A program made the translations under genes and the position numbers. A DNA stretch of 64,000 nt, taken from Garcia nutans. Taxonomy: Eukaryota; Streptophyta; Magnoliopsida; Malpighiales; Euphorbiaceae. The notes beneath the pieces are model-generated. The model was not told the origin of the DNA and did not search any database. It saw only the letters and a program-made list of their open reading frames with translations. The stretch spans positions 5,463,501 to 5,527,500 of the forward strand of contig CANTUV010000035.1 of assembly GCA_947685225.1 (NCBI GenBank), in the 5' to 3' direction. Positions 12,851-24,525 of the stretch are shown here, one piece after another; the stretch's first letter is position 1; each line of letters opens with the position of its first letter.

Positions 12851-13214
12851 ATATTACTTTAATTATGCAGAGATAATATTTAAAAAAATATTAAATTTAT
12901 ATAAAAAATTTAATATAATTTTTTTAAATTTTTATGAAATAAAGAAATATATATGCCTATCAACGAAATAAAATATTATATATATAATATTAAATTTAAA
13001 GATAATTATTTAAAATAATAGTAAATGGATGGGTGAAAAGATATTTAGAGAAGGTAAAGCATGTGAGAAAAAGCATGTAGTAGTAGAATCGACTTTTGTG
13101 GAGTTCGGTTGTTTCACGGGAATTAGCAGCCGTGTGAAAATCATAAGGATCATGAGACAAAACTACACTAATTAATGTGAATTACGTGTTTCTTTCACGT
13201 ACATATTATAATAA

Positions 13215-13367
13215 AAATAATACGTAATTCAGATTAAAAATATTTATATATTAATTATATTAGAAAAATAACTATTTCAATAAATATAATATTAAAATAA
13301 TTATTTTTTTAATATAATTAATACATAAAATACTTTTAATTTGAATTAATTTAATCCATTTAGCATT
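13215..13367. mobile_element. Fold-back miniature element, family A, copy 3
   Basis: The left arm starts near TTCAGATTAAAAATATTTAT. The right arm ends with TTAATCCATTTAGCATT, matching the terminal sequence of the 18.5 kb copy. The left end appears shortened. Confidence 0.55.
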
Positions 13368-13404
13368 CCTCATATTATAATTTGTATATATAATTTTCAG
13401 CTAA

Positions 13405-13433
13405 AGAGTTATAATAATAATAATAATAGTAAC

Positions 13434-13468
<35 letters not shown>

Positions 13469-13469
13469 G
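13405..13469. repeat. (AAT)n microsatellite
   Basis: About 60 bases of AAT trinucleotides with two interruptions. Confidence 0.9.
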
Positions 13470-13769
13470 ATTTTATCATAAAGTCAACATGAAATTTTTT
13501 TGGAGGATTAAAACCCTGAATTATGGTAACTGTTTTTAATTTATCCATACTTTTATTTATTTATTTATTTTTAAAATGGAGTATATGATGACATCACTCA
13601 TAATAATTTTCCAATTAAGACAATTTTTTTTTACTTCAACGGTTTATCAATGAGAGTTGCCCAATCATTTTGCCAAAAAAAAAATTCATGATATCCTCTT
13701 TTTAGGACATTATATGAGCAACGTATGCTTTAACATAATCTAATAACATAATTTATACTATAAAATTCT

Positions 13770-14000
13770 TTTTGTCCCAAATTATAATAAACTTTTTATT
13801 TCGTAAAATTTTAAAAAAATAATTTTTATTAAAAATGTAAATTTATATATATTTTTCTTGTTATACATCCTTAGTATAAGATGTATTTATTAAATATTTT
13901 TACAAATAACATCAAATATTTATATAATATAAATTTAATATATTAAATAATTTATTAAAATAATAAATGCATTATAATTTAAGACAAATAAAAAATAAAA
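13770..14000. mobile_element. Miniature inverted-repeat element, family B, copy 2
   Basis: The left end TTTGTCCCAAATTATAAT is the near inverse of the right end ATTATAATTTAAGACAAA, giving terminal inverted repeats of about 18 bp. The body aligns with the element at 12.6 kb. Confidence 0.5.
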
Positions 14001-14050
14001 GTGTATCTATTTATTGGAGATGAAAAATATTATTTACATTCATTTTGTTA

Positions 14051-15561
14051 TCTATATATAATACTAAAACGGATACCTCTAACAACGTATCTCTGTTTTC
14101 ACACATCATAATTTTTTAATTTAAAATTAAATATTATTTATTATAATAAATATTTATTTAAAAAGTTTAAATATCCATATTTTCATGTATTTTAATTTTT
14201 TAAAATTTTATTTTTTAAAATTTTCAATTTAATATTATTTATTATAATAAAAATTTATTTGAAGAGTTTAAATAAGATAATGATTCACTTATTTTAATTT
14301 TTTTAATTTTAAATTGAATAATTTGTTATTATAATAAATGTTTATGTGGAATTAGCTTCACGTTGATATTGTTTCAAATTAGTTAAAACGTATATATTAG
14401 AAATTTGATATTATAATTGAATTGTGACAGTATATTTTGGAATAGGATAATTAAAAGAATTTTAAAGATATTAAATTTAACATATATATTATAAATTTGA
14501 TATTACAATTGAATTGTGACAGTGCGTTTTGAAATAGATAATTAAAAGAAATTTGAAAGTATTAAATTTATTATTTATTATAATAGATAATTAATTATTA
14601 TAGAAATTTATTTGAAGAATTTAAATAAAATAATGATATTTTATTTGATATTTATAATAATTAGCTATTATCTAATAATATCTATATTTATGTTTATATC
14701 TATATATAATAATAATAATTATTATTATTATTATATAATAAATATTTATTTGATATTTTTTAGTGAGTTTAAATACATAAATAAAATATTATATTTGATA
14801 ATAATTTATATTTAAAGAGTTCAAATATGATTATTATAACATATTTGATATTAATAATAATTATATTTATTTATATATTTCAAATAGGATTATGATATTC
14901 TATTTGATGTTAATAATAATTAGTTATATCTCTTCATAAAAATATAAAAAAATTATTATTTTTTTATAATATTATTTAATTTTAAAATTACAATGCTATT
15001 GTTTAATTACTATATTATTATTTAATTAACGTGTAAATAATATATCGTATTTATTATTTATTTTTGTTTGATTATTATATATGCAACTATGACAGAGAAT
15101 ATTGCGTTGTTTAATTGTTATATGATTTTTTTTATATTTTTTTTATATTTTTATTTTTTTTGTTATTTATTTTTTATGATATTTTTAACTTTTGTATAAA
15201 AATTTTTAGCTTCTTTTTGGGTTCTTAAATTCACAATTTTTTTATTTGAATTTGAAAAAATTGTAATTTTATTTTAATTTATTTTAAAATTTTTTAATTT
15301 TTATAATTTAATTTTTTGTTAGGTTTTGTTTTAATTTTTATTATATTAATTATTTTATTTTAATTTTTATTTAGATTTATTATTTGATTTAGTTTTATTT
15401 TTTAATTTATATTATTTATTATTTATTTTCTATTATTTACATTCTATTTTATAATTATTATAATATAATTTTCATTTTATTTACTTAAAATTATTTAATT
15501 TTAAAAATTAATACATATTGAGTAAAAATACCGACAACATTGCACGGTGGCATTATTCTAG
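14051..15561 (+). mobile_element. Non-autonomous Helitron candidate
   Basis: The left end TCTATATATAATACTAAAAC matches the 5' terminus I know from plant Helitrons (TC followed by an A/T-rich ATACTAAAA block). The right end is GCACGGTGGCATTATTCTAG: a short GC-rich stretch about 10 bases before a terminal CTAG, as Helitrons have. The flanking host bases are A on the left and T on the right, the usual A^T target. The 1511 bp between has no coding capacity. It includes a tandem repeat of about 90 bp (14390-14570) and recurring TTTATTATAATAAATATTTATTT blocks. The terminal hairpin is weak, so this remains a candidate. Confidence 0.6.
14390..14570 (+). repeat. About 90 bp tandem duplication inside the Helitron candidate
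   Basis: Two consecutive copies (14390-14479 and 14481-14570) share TTGATATTAxAATTGAATTG followed by TGACAGT and TAATTAAAAGAA, with scattered differences. Confidence 0.75.
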
Positions 15562-16582
15562 TTATATACTAAAGACAAATTATTTATATATATATATATA
15601 TATTAAAATTAAAGTCACTGTTAGTAGATAGCATTACAAGAACAATATTAAACTTAACTAATTAACCAGTGTCAAAAAACTAAATTAATTAACCTTGATT
15701 AATTGTCTATAAGTAATTTATCGCGAGTGAATTCGTCAGGGATTGCATAAACAAGCACATAATGTCGAAGAGAATTAGACATAAAATAAACAAGAAACAG
15801 TCATGCATGTGAAAGTACCAAATTGACTAAAATTTTCTCTATATTATTCCTCCATGATAATGAAATTATATATATATATATATATATATCTATAAGCTTT
15901 GAATTAAGTTTGCCTAAATTCTGATATCAAATTACATATTGAAACGATACACATTTATTAATTATTATAGCAATAACACTGGGAATCAACAATATATATA
16001 TATTAAATTTACATAAGGACAAAAGTTTTTGATTACTCTACTAATACTAACAAGGGCATCAATTAAAGTCCCAATTAGGATAATTAGGTAAGAGAGTGTT
16101 AGGCAAGTTTTGACTGTTCCTGTCTCTATCATTACATGTTAATCAAATAATTAATGTGGTTATTAAACGTGTTTAGGTATGGAATAATTAATGGAACTCA
16201 TTGTTTGAGTTCAATCATTAAGTTTTTAGGGAAAAGATATGTCCCTAAAAAGAGGGTCGCCACTATCAAATCAAAAGATTAACTAACAAACAAAATAAAT
16301 AAAGAAGAAAGTTTAGTCTGCAAATGGGTAATTAATTTTGTTTTTTCTCTTGAAAGATATATTAAGTGAGTGATTTAGGTAAAATGCTTCATCAATTTGC
16401 AAATTATAGTCAAACATGATATGCTCTATGTTTCCTTATCTTTGCTTGCTTGCTATTGCTAGTCTTCTTCCATTGCAAGTCAATGACCAAAGTGGCCTAT
16501 CTTTTTAATTAACACTAGCACTGCTTTTAAAGTCTAATTAATAAAGTTTAATTATTTTTCTTTTACTAGTCGATATTGGGGT
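15562..16582. other. Intergenic DNA, no feature seen
   Basis: AT-rich sequence with short (TA)n tracts at about 15590 and 15870. No gene, no clear repeat. Confidence 0.5.
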
Positions 16583-16899
16583 ATTAGTGAAGGGAAATGT
16601 TATTTGTACAAAAAACATTCTACAAAATATACAAAATTGGAATCTTAAAATTATAAAATTACCGAAATAATCTTCATTCTCTAGAAATATTAAACACTAT
16701 CTCTTTTTAGTTATTTTCTTCCATTTCCAATAATAAATTAATTACTTTCTTAAAAGATTTTACTGAAGCGAAAAATTCGGGTAACTATATTGTTTTAGAA
16801 TTTAAAAATACTTTTAAAACTAATTGAGCTATAATAATGATGATATATTAAATCAACTATTCAAAATTCTTTCACATTTTAAATAAAGTTTACATATAT

Positions 16900-18215
16900 T
16901 AGTATTATTTTTTATGGTTCTTTGGGTTTGTTCATATATAATAAATTTGACCTATATATACATATATACATATATATTATCAATAAGAATAATAATAGCA
17001 CATATACATATTGAAATTTTTTATATATCAAAGTAATTTAAAATAAATATAAAAATAATAAGAAGTGAAAATAGAGAATAAATTTAATTGAACCAATAAT
17101 TAGTTCAACCTAATCTTATTTTATTATAGTTTTATTTTAAAAAATTAAAAAAAAATTAAAGTGTAGTTCTTAATTCAATTTGATTTGTTATTTGAATTTT
17201 ATATTCGCTACATATTAATTAAAAAGAAGGTACAATGATCAATTATATGTTTGATCATATTTACTTTAAAAAAATAGATAAATAAATATAAAGATAACAA
17301 TAATAATAATAGCATATAAAACATATCGAAGTTTTATATATTTAAGTTATTTAAAATAAATATTTTTAACCCAAAAAATATAAATAACAAGAAGTGAAAG
17401 TAAAAGATAAATCTAATTAAATCAATAATTTGTTTGATTTGTTTGGCCTAATATTATTTTAGTATAATTTTATTTAAAATTTCAAAAGTTCAAGTTTTAG
17501 TTAATGAAATGTAATTTAATTTAGTAGCTAAATATGATATTCACTTTCAGACTGCATATTAATTAAAAAACACGATTAAAATCTAATTTTGCATCCCATC
17601 TTATTTACTTGAAAAAAATTTAGATAAATAAGTATAAAAATAATAATAACAATAATTATAGCATATAATACAAATCAAAATTTTATATAGTTAAGTAATT
17701 TAAAATAAATATAGATGAAAAGAAGTGAAAATAAAAAAATCTAATTAAATCAATAATTAATTCGACTTGTTTGGTCTAATCTTATTTTAGTATAATTTTA
17801 TTTAAAATTTTAAAAAGTTATAAGTTTTAGTTCTTAATTCAATCTGATTCAATAATTAAATATGATATTCACTTTTACATTTTATATTAATCAAAAAGTG
17901 TGAATAAAAACTACTTACATGTCTAATTTTATTTATTTGAAAATATTAAATAAATAAGTATAAAGATAATAATAAGAATAATAATTGCACATAATACATA
18001 TTGAAGTTTTATATATTTAAGTAATTTAAAACAAATATTTGTAACCTAAAAATATATAAATAATAAGAAGCGAAAATAAAAATAGCTCTCATTAATTTAG
18101 TAATTAATTCGATTCATTTGATTTAATCTTATTATAGTATAGTTTTATTTAAAATTTTTAAAAATATTCAAACTTTAGTTCAATAAATGAATATGATATT
18201 TATGCTTAGATTGCA
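16900..18215. repeat. Four tandem units of about 330 bp
   Basis: A shared anchor (AAGTAATTTAAAAxAAATAT) falls at about 17031, 17344, 17693 and 18019, giving periods of 313, 349 and 326 bp. Each unit also repeats GAAGTGAAA, a TAATTxxTTxGA block and TATAxTTTTATTTAAAATTT. Units are clearly diverged, so the array is old. The large segmental duplication starts at the boundary between units 1 and 2, so the second copy has only three units. Confidence 0.75.
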
Positions 18216-18537
18216 TATTAAGTTAGAAAAAATTAAATCAACTGGCCCAAATTAGATCAATTAGCTTTAATCACATTTTATTTTCATATAAAAATTATAA
18301 CTTTTAATTTTTTAGTCCAATTTAATTTAATTGAGGATATTTAAATTAGCTATTCTGAGATTAAGGGATCAAAAGAAAAAAAGAATTATGATCAAGAGAA
18401 AAAAAAATTATGTTAAAGAAAAGGAAAAAAATTAATTTGAATTAATATTTGCGTTGTTAAATGTTATTGAAAAAAGACAAATAATTAATTTGGTTTGAAT
18501 TTTAAGAATATGAAAAAACATAATTTCCAAAGCAAAA

Positions 18538-18724
18538 ATACTATATGGATCAAATTAATCTGAATTAAAATATTTATGCATTAATTGAATTAGAAAAATA
18601 ATTATTCTAACTTTATATTTATTGTTAAAGACAATAATAAATACAAGGTTAAAATAGTTATTTTTTTAATATAATTAATATATAAAATACTTTTGATCTG
18701 AAATAATTTGATTCATTTAGCATT
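18538..18724. mobile_element. Fold-back miniature element, family A, copy 4
   Basis: The left arm reads ATGGATCAAATTAATCTGAA and the right arm ends GAAATAATTTGATTCATTTAG. The arms are reverse complements over about 80 bp around a TTGTTAAAGACAA centre. It is nested in the 2.2 kb Mutator-like element and was copied by the segmental duplication (see 24.34 kb). Confidence 0.65.
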
Positions 18725-18933
18725 GCTCTTTTTCGGATGTGTAATATGCAGTTTTTTTTAAAAGAATATTTTAGTAATTTTGATATTCAGTTTACATATT
18801 TTATACACAAAAATTTTATATAAATAACAGCGCCCATTAGTCAAATAGAGAAATTTTGGGTATTAATTAACACTTTGTAGATATCGTTAGGTAGTGCTTT
18901 GATATAAGGAATTTGATTGTTCAAGAAGACATA

Positions 18934-18934
18934 A

Positions 18935-18968
<34 letters not shown>
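18934..18968. repeat. Compound (AT)n(GT)n microsatellite, left copy
   Basis: About 17 bases of AT and 18 of GT. The same locus in the right copy (24758-24806) has a longer AT part. It causes overlapping minus-strand open frames rich in Thr-His and Ile-Tyr, judged spurious. Confidence 0.9.
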
Positions 18969-18969
<1 letters not shown>

Positions 18970-19322
18970 AATGTTTATAAAAGCATCTTTTGAGGCAACC
19001 CACTTGCATTGCCTTTCTATCTTGAGAATTTTGAATAAAGATTGAAGAACATGGAAAGCAAGAAAGAAAGAAAAAATGGAGAACAACCCACATTGACTAA
19101 TGTTGTTTAGATCAAATCTTAAGTATTTTTTATTTTAATTAAATCATGGTTTTAATATTAATTTATATATATATTTGGGCTTATAAATGCTTATTATTAT
19201 AAGTAATTAATCCACTTAATCAAGTCAAGGTCCATTTAGCTTAAGATTATATGAGTTAGGTCCAATTTCTTATTCATCAAGATTCAAGGAGATGCCATGC
19301 CATCATCAACAAATATATTTTT

Positions 19323-20003
19323 GGCTAAATAATTACGAAGTATCTGTAGTTTTGTATATTACATTAGTCAGTCCCTGTATTTTTTATATCTAATTTTTGC
19401 ATTTCTGTATTTTTAAAAATTAAATTGTTTATTCATTTTGTCAATATTTTCATCATAAAATCATTAGTCGACTACTTTGATATTATAAAATAACTTATTT
19501 ACTCTTCCTTTATATATATTTATCTTTATTATTTATTAAGTTTATTTTATTTTTAATTTTATTTTATATATAGATCGTCTGCAAAATAATAAAAGATATT
19601 CTTTGTATTATTTAAAATTATTTTTTTAGTAATACCTATAAAATTAAAATAAATGATATATATAGACTGTCAACAAAATAATAAAAAATATTATTATATT
19701 ATTTAAAATTATTTTTTAATAATATTTATAAAATTAAAATAAATTATGTGTAAAAAATATAAATAAAATTAAAAATAAGCATGACTTAATAAATAATAAA
19801 TATATATATATACAAAGAAAAAGCAAATAAATCATTTTATAATATCAAAGTAATTCGACTAATATTTTTAGGATGAAAATATTAATAGAAAGACTAAATA
19901 GTTTAATTTTTAAAAATAAAATGATATAAAAATTATATGTTAAAAATACAAAAACTGACTAGTGTAATATATAAAATTTCAAAAAATTTATAATTATTTA
20001 GCC
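19323..20003. mobile_element. Mutator-type MITE with long inverted repeats and 9 bp target duplication
   Basis: The element starts GGCTAAATAATTAC and ends TAATTATTTAGCC. The two ends are reverse complements for about 190 bp, with some mismatches. It is bracketed by a perfect 9 bp direct repeat TATATTTTT (19314-19322 and 20004-20012). Long terminal inverted repeats with a 9 bp target duplication indicate the Mutator superfamily. The 681 bp contain no coding region. The centre has a tandem pair of about 92 bp starting TATATAGA(T/C) at 19567 and 19659. The T-rich duplication allows some ambiguity in alignment. Confidence 0.7.
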
Positions 20004-21628
20004 TATATTTTTTTGAGCAAATATTTGTTATAGTAGCCCTTTCATACCGCTCATTGTTTCCAAGATTTTAATAATGGTGTTCCTCTTTTTATTATATATA
20101 TATATATATTTCTTTTTCTTTTTCCCAATTGAAGTTAATAAATGAAAAAGGTTAAAAAAAGAAGAAGGTAACATTGCTTCTTGCTTATTCTATAAGATCC
20201 TTGTAATGGACTCATTTTCATCCAATTATAAAGTTTAATTTAGATTTATAAATCGCTGTAGCTGTTTTATTAATTTACAAAAAAATTATTTAGTTTAATT
20301 ATTATTATTCAAATTGGTAGGTTAAGATCTTCGTGCTCCAATATGATTAATATCTAAAAATATTATTTCAGTTAATCGTATTATACAACACTTGCAACAA
20401 GTTTTAAAATATATTTGATATTAACTTTTTTTTTTGTTGTAATCATGAATATTTATGAACTCACTGCATCAGGACTAATCATGTTCGCACTTGATTAACC
20501 TATTAAGGAGTAAAATGCTCTCAATAAATAATTATTCCATTAATAATAATTGAATTGGCAAAATCTTGTTTAATAGATGATATTACCAAACTATTCATAT
20601 CAACTACTTGTTAGTTATATTGGATAGTAACTTTAAAAATATTAAGTGGACACTTATTTTATAAATTTTTTATAAATTTATATATTTATCTTACATGACA
20701 TACATATATTTTTCTCTCATATCAAAAGTTTGGGTTGCTTAGTAGTCCTTCATAAATGAAATTTTATTCCTTTTTCTACTTTTTATTTTTTATCCTCTAA
20801 AGAAATAAATTTACAAAAATAATTTAAAAAGAAAAAAATTATAAATATACCATAGGAATAAAAAAATTTACAAAAATATAGTTTATTTTTGATATATTTT
20901 TGATATATGTTAAGTCTATATTTAATATACTTTCAGTATATGTTGTAAAAATATATAAAAAGTACTTTTGTAAACTTAAAATTTTAAAATTGTGAAAAAA
21001 ATAAAGCACAATGAAAATAGAAATTTGAAAAAAAGATATATTAATTTATTTTCTCTAAAAAAAATAGAATTATTCATTCTAAATTTGGGCTTTTGACAGA
21101 AATGCCAAATTGGGTTTTGCTTATTCATTCTAAATTGAGTTTTTACCAAAAAAAATGTCAGAAAAAATAAAAAAAAAATTTAAATTTATCATATTTTTAA
21201 AATAAATTTAAATTATAAGAATTTATAATTAGTTTACTAAAATATCAGATTTTTTTTATTATTGATTTATAATGAATTTATAAATTTATATATTTTATTA
21301 TGAGTTTATTATAAAATAATTAAAATATTTTTAGTAAAAATGAAAAAAATTTATAAAAAAAATGTAAAAATGAAAAAATTTTATAAAAAATGAAAGGGAG
21401 TAATTTTTGCTATTAAATTACTAATACAATCCAATTGGAATCCTCTACTGGCCCATACTGTACCTTAGCCTGTATTCCACATGATCCAAGCTGAAATTGC
21501 CCATATGACCATGACTTCAGTCCTGATTCCAAAAGAAAGTCAGCGCTTAATCTTTGTTGGGAAATTCTTTAGTCCTCATGAAAGATTTAAAAAAAAAAGA
21601 CTCAAGAATTGTTGACTTCTTGTGATAG

Positions 21629-22894
21629 TTGAGCACATATCAAGTTTATGATATTTCATCATTTAATAATGCCTTTTTACATGGCACACTTTACGAAGAT
21701 GTTTACATGCAGCAGCCTTCAGGATATGTGCAACCTGAGTTTTCCGATTATGTTTGCAAACTAAAGAAGTCTCTTTATGGTTTGAAACAGGCTCCACGAG
21801 CTTGGTATCTTGAACTTACTTCTTTTTTGCTCAAACTTGGTTTTCGCAAATCAAATGCTAATGCGTCCTTGTTTATTTTTTGCTCAAATGGGATTACTGC
21901 ATATTTTCTAGTATATGTCGATGATATTGTACTTACAGGTAATAACAATCACTTTCTGAATACCTGTGTACAGAAGTTGTCTACTCAGTTCTCTATTAAA
22001 GATTTGGGAATTTTGAATCATTTTTTGGGGATTGAAGTGATTTCTACAGCTGCAGGATTATTTCTTTCGCAACATCGACATATTGCTGATTTGTTAGACA
22101 GATTTGATATGGCAGGAGCTAAAGAGGTGAATACTCCTATGTCTACAGGAGACAAGCTAATCTTAAATGATGGTTCTAGTTCGACTGATTCCACCTTATA
22201 TCGCCAAATTGTTGGATCTCTTCAATATTTGGCAATTACGCGTCCTGATGTATCTTTTGCAGTGAATCGGCTATCACAATTTATGCATGCACCGACGCAA
22301 ACTCATCTTCAAGCACTGAAACGTGTTTTGAGATATCTCAAAGGAACCATACATTATGGTTTATTTCTCAATCGAAATTCAACTCATACTCTGTCTGCCT
22401 TTTCTGATTCTGATTGGGGTGGTGCTCTTGATAATGGGCGGTCTACAACTGCTTATATCCTATATCTTGGTTCTAATATTATCTCCTGGAAGTCTAGTCG
22501 GCAAAAGACTGTCTCACGATCTTCTACAGAGGCTGAGTACAAAGCCTTAGCTAATGCTGCAGCTGAAGTACTTTGGGTTCAAAGTTTGTTACAAGATTTG
22601 GGAGTACCAATATCACAACCACCAGTTCTTCGTTGTGATAATCTTGGTGCGACTTACTTCTGCGCCAATCCAATCTATCATACTAGGATGAAGCATCTTG
22701 CACTGGATTACCATTTTGTTCGAGAGAAAATTACTGCTGGGCAATTAAGGGTTCTTCACATTAGTTCGAAATATCAAATTGCTGATATGCTTACAAAGGC
22801 TTTGGGAAAAACTCAGTTTTGTTACTTCAGAACCAAGATTGGAGTCTCCAATGGAGCCTCAATCTTGCGGGGGCGTATTAAGGATAAAGACTAA
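21629..22894 (+). pseudogene. Ty1-copia reverse transcriptase / RNase H remnant
   Basis: An open frame of 421 codons covers the C-terminal part of a copia polyprotein. The reverse-transcriptase part has NAFLHGTLYEDVYM, KSLYGLKQAPRAWY (residues 47-60) and the catalytic YVDD box at residues 96-99. The RNase H part has the SDSDWGG block, STTAYILYLG and SSTEAEYKAL. It ends after the HISSKYQIADMLTKAL tail typical of copia. The first dozen residues come from the flanking segmental-duplication DNA, which happens to be in frame, so the apparent start codon is not the element's own. The fragment is free of stops, suggesting fairly recent capture. The rest of the polyprotein is absent and it cannot transpose. 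Confidence 0.9.
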
Positions 22895-23038
22895 CTATAA
22901 CAGTTTTATCTATTTTTAATATTTGTAACTTGAGTTATAGCTGTATGTTTATCTTATATTTAGTTAGTTGTAGACTTTGTATTATATAAGCATATGTATA
23001 CGTTCAGTGATGAATAACAAAAACCCTTTTCTCTATAT
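21666..23038 (+). mobile_element. Truncated Ty1-copia fragment between the two segmental copies
   Basis: This is the only sequence separating the two 4.4 kb copies. It begins abruptly inside the reverse-transcriptase region (AATGCCTTTTTACATGG, encoding NAFLHG). It runs through the end of the polyprotein, a G-rich polypurine tract (about 22867-22873) and about 160 bp of 3' LTR, whose first dinucleotide now reads TA rather than TG. It stops short of a normal LTR end. Gag, protease, integrase and the 5' LTR are missing. It therefore looks like a patch of a retrotransposon carried in as filler rather than an insertion of its own. Confidence 0.85.
22876..23038 (+). repeat. Truncated 3' LTR of the copia fragment
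   Basis: The sequence follows the polypurine tract directly and has the TAACTATAACAG and CTGTATGTTTATCTT style of copia U3, then a GTATACGTTCAGTGATGAATAAC region close to the expected R. It is cut off before a CA end, where the right segmental copy begins. Confidence 0.6.
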
Positions 23039-24337
23039 AATGATCAATTATATATTTGATCATATTTACTTGAAAAAAAATAGATAAATAAATATAAAGA
23101 TAACAATAATAATAATAGCATATAATACTTATCGAAGTTTTATATATTTAAGTTATTTAAAATAAATATTTTTAACTCAAAAAATATAAATAATAAGAAG
23201 TGAAAGTAAAAGATAAACCTAATTAAATCAATAATTTGTTTGATTTGTTTGGTCTAATATTATTTTAGTATAATTTTATTTAAAATTTCAAAAGTTCAAG
23301 TTGTAGTTAATGAAATGTGTTTTAATTCAGTAGCTAAATATGATATTCACTTTCAGACTACATATTAATTAAAAAGCACGATTAAAATCTAATTTTGCAT
23401 CCCATCTTATTTACCTGAAAAAAAATTAGATAAATAAGTATAGAAATAATAATAACAATAATTATAGCATGTAATACAAATCAAAGTTTTAAATATTTAA
23501 GTAATTTAAAATAAATATAGATGAAAAGAAGTGAAAATAAAAAAATCTAATTAAATCAATAATTAATTTGACTTGTTTGGTCTAATATTATTTTAGTATA
23601 ATTTTATTTAAATTTTTAAAAAGTTATAAGTTTTAGTTCTTAATTCGATCTGATTCAATAATCATTCACTTTTATATTTTATATTAATTAAAAAGTGTGA
23701 ATAAAAACCACTTACATGTCTAATTTTATTTATTTAAAAATATTAAATAAATAAGTATAAAGATAATAATAAGAATAATAATTGCACATAATATATATTG
23801 AAATTTTATATATTTAAGTAATTTAAAACAAATATTTGTAACCTAAAAATATATAAATAATAAGAAACGAAAATAAGAAAAATAGCTCTCATTAATTTAG
23901 TAATTAATTCGATTCATTTGATTTAATCTTATTATAGTATAGTTTTATTTAAAATTTTAAAAAAGTCAAACTTTAGTTCAATAAATGAATATGATATTTA
24001 TGCTTAGATTGCATATTAAGTTAGAAAAAATCAAATCAACTGGACCAAATTAGATCAATTAACTTTAATCACGTTTTATTTTCACATAAAAAAAATATAA
24101 CTTTTAGTTTTTTAGTTCAATTTAATTTAATTGAGGATATTTAAATTAGTTATTCTCAGATTAAGGGATCAAAAGAAAAAAAGAATTATGATCAAAAGAA
24201 AAAAGAAATTATGTTAAAGAAAAGGAAAAAAATTAATTTGAATTGATATTTGCGTTGTTAAATGTTATTGAAAAGAGACAAATAATTAATTTGGTTTGAA
24301 TTTTAAGAATATTAAAAAACATAATTTTCAAAGCAAA

Positions 24338-24525
24338 AATGCTACCCGAATCAAATTGATCCGAATCAAAAGTATTTATGTATTAATTGAATTAAAAAAT
24401 AATTATTTTAATCTTATATTTATTGTTAAAGATAATAATAAATACAATGTCAAAATAATTATTTTTCTAATACAATTAATATATAAAACACTTTTGATCT
24501 AGATCAATTTGATTCATTTAACATT
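24338..24525. mobile_element. Fold-back miniature element, family A, copy 5
   Basis: Duplicate of the 18.54 kb element within the right segmental copy, with a few substitutions in both arms. A short direct duplication of GCATTGTCCTTTT-like sequence lies just downstream. Confidence 0.65.

Larger units (their letters stand above)
16592..18835. mobile_element. Mutator-like non-autonomous element with internal tandem repeats
   Basis: The left end starts GGGAAATGTTATTTGTACAA. The reverse complement of the right end starts GGGCGCTGTTATTTATATAA, and similarity continues for about 75 bp. The element is flanked by ATTAGTGAA (16583-16591) and ATTAGTCAA (18836-18844), a 9 bp target-site duplication with one mismatch. 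The 9 bp length is typical of Mutator-like elements. The interior has four degenerate tandem units of about 313-349 bp and a nested fold-back element at 18.54-18.72 kb. There is no transposase. A partial copy of the same left end is seen near 49455. Confidence 0.6.
17234..21665 (+). repeat. Segmental duplication of about 4.4 kb, left copy
   Basis: This block is repeated in the same orientation at 23039-27504. Similarity is continuous over the whole length with scattered substitutions and small indels. It starts AATGATCAATTATAT and ends GATATTTCATCATTTA. It carries most of the 16.6 kb Mutator-like element, a fold-back element, a microsatellite and a 681 bp inverted-repeat element, but no gene. 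The left copy joins the DNA left of the duplication, and the right copy joins the DNA leading to the NPY gene. This is what a tandem duplication of one ancestral block would give. Confidence 0.93.

Noticed and set aside
18841..19093. Overlapping minus-strand open frames repeated at 24668-24934
   Set aside because: Both span an AT/GT microsatellite. Their repetition is explained by the segmental duplication, and the residues encoded by the repeat change with its length.
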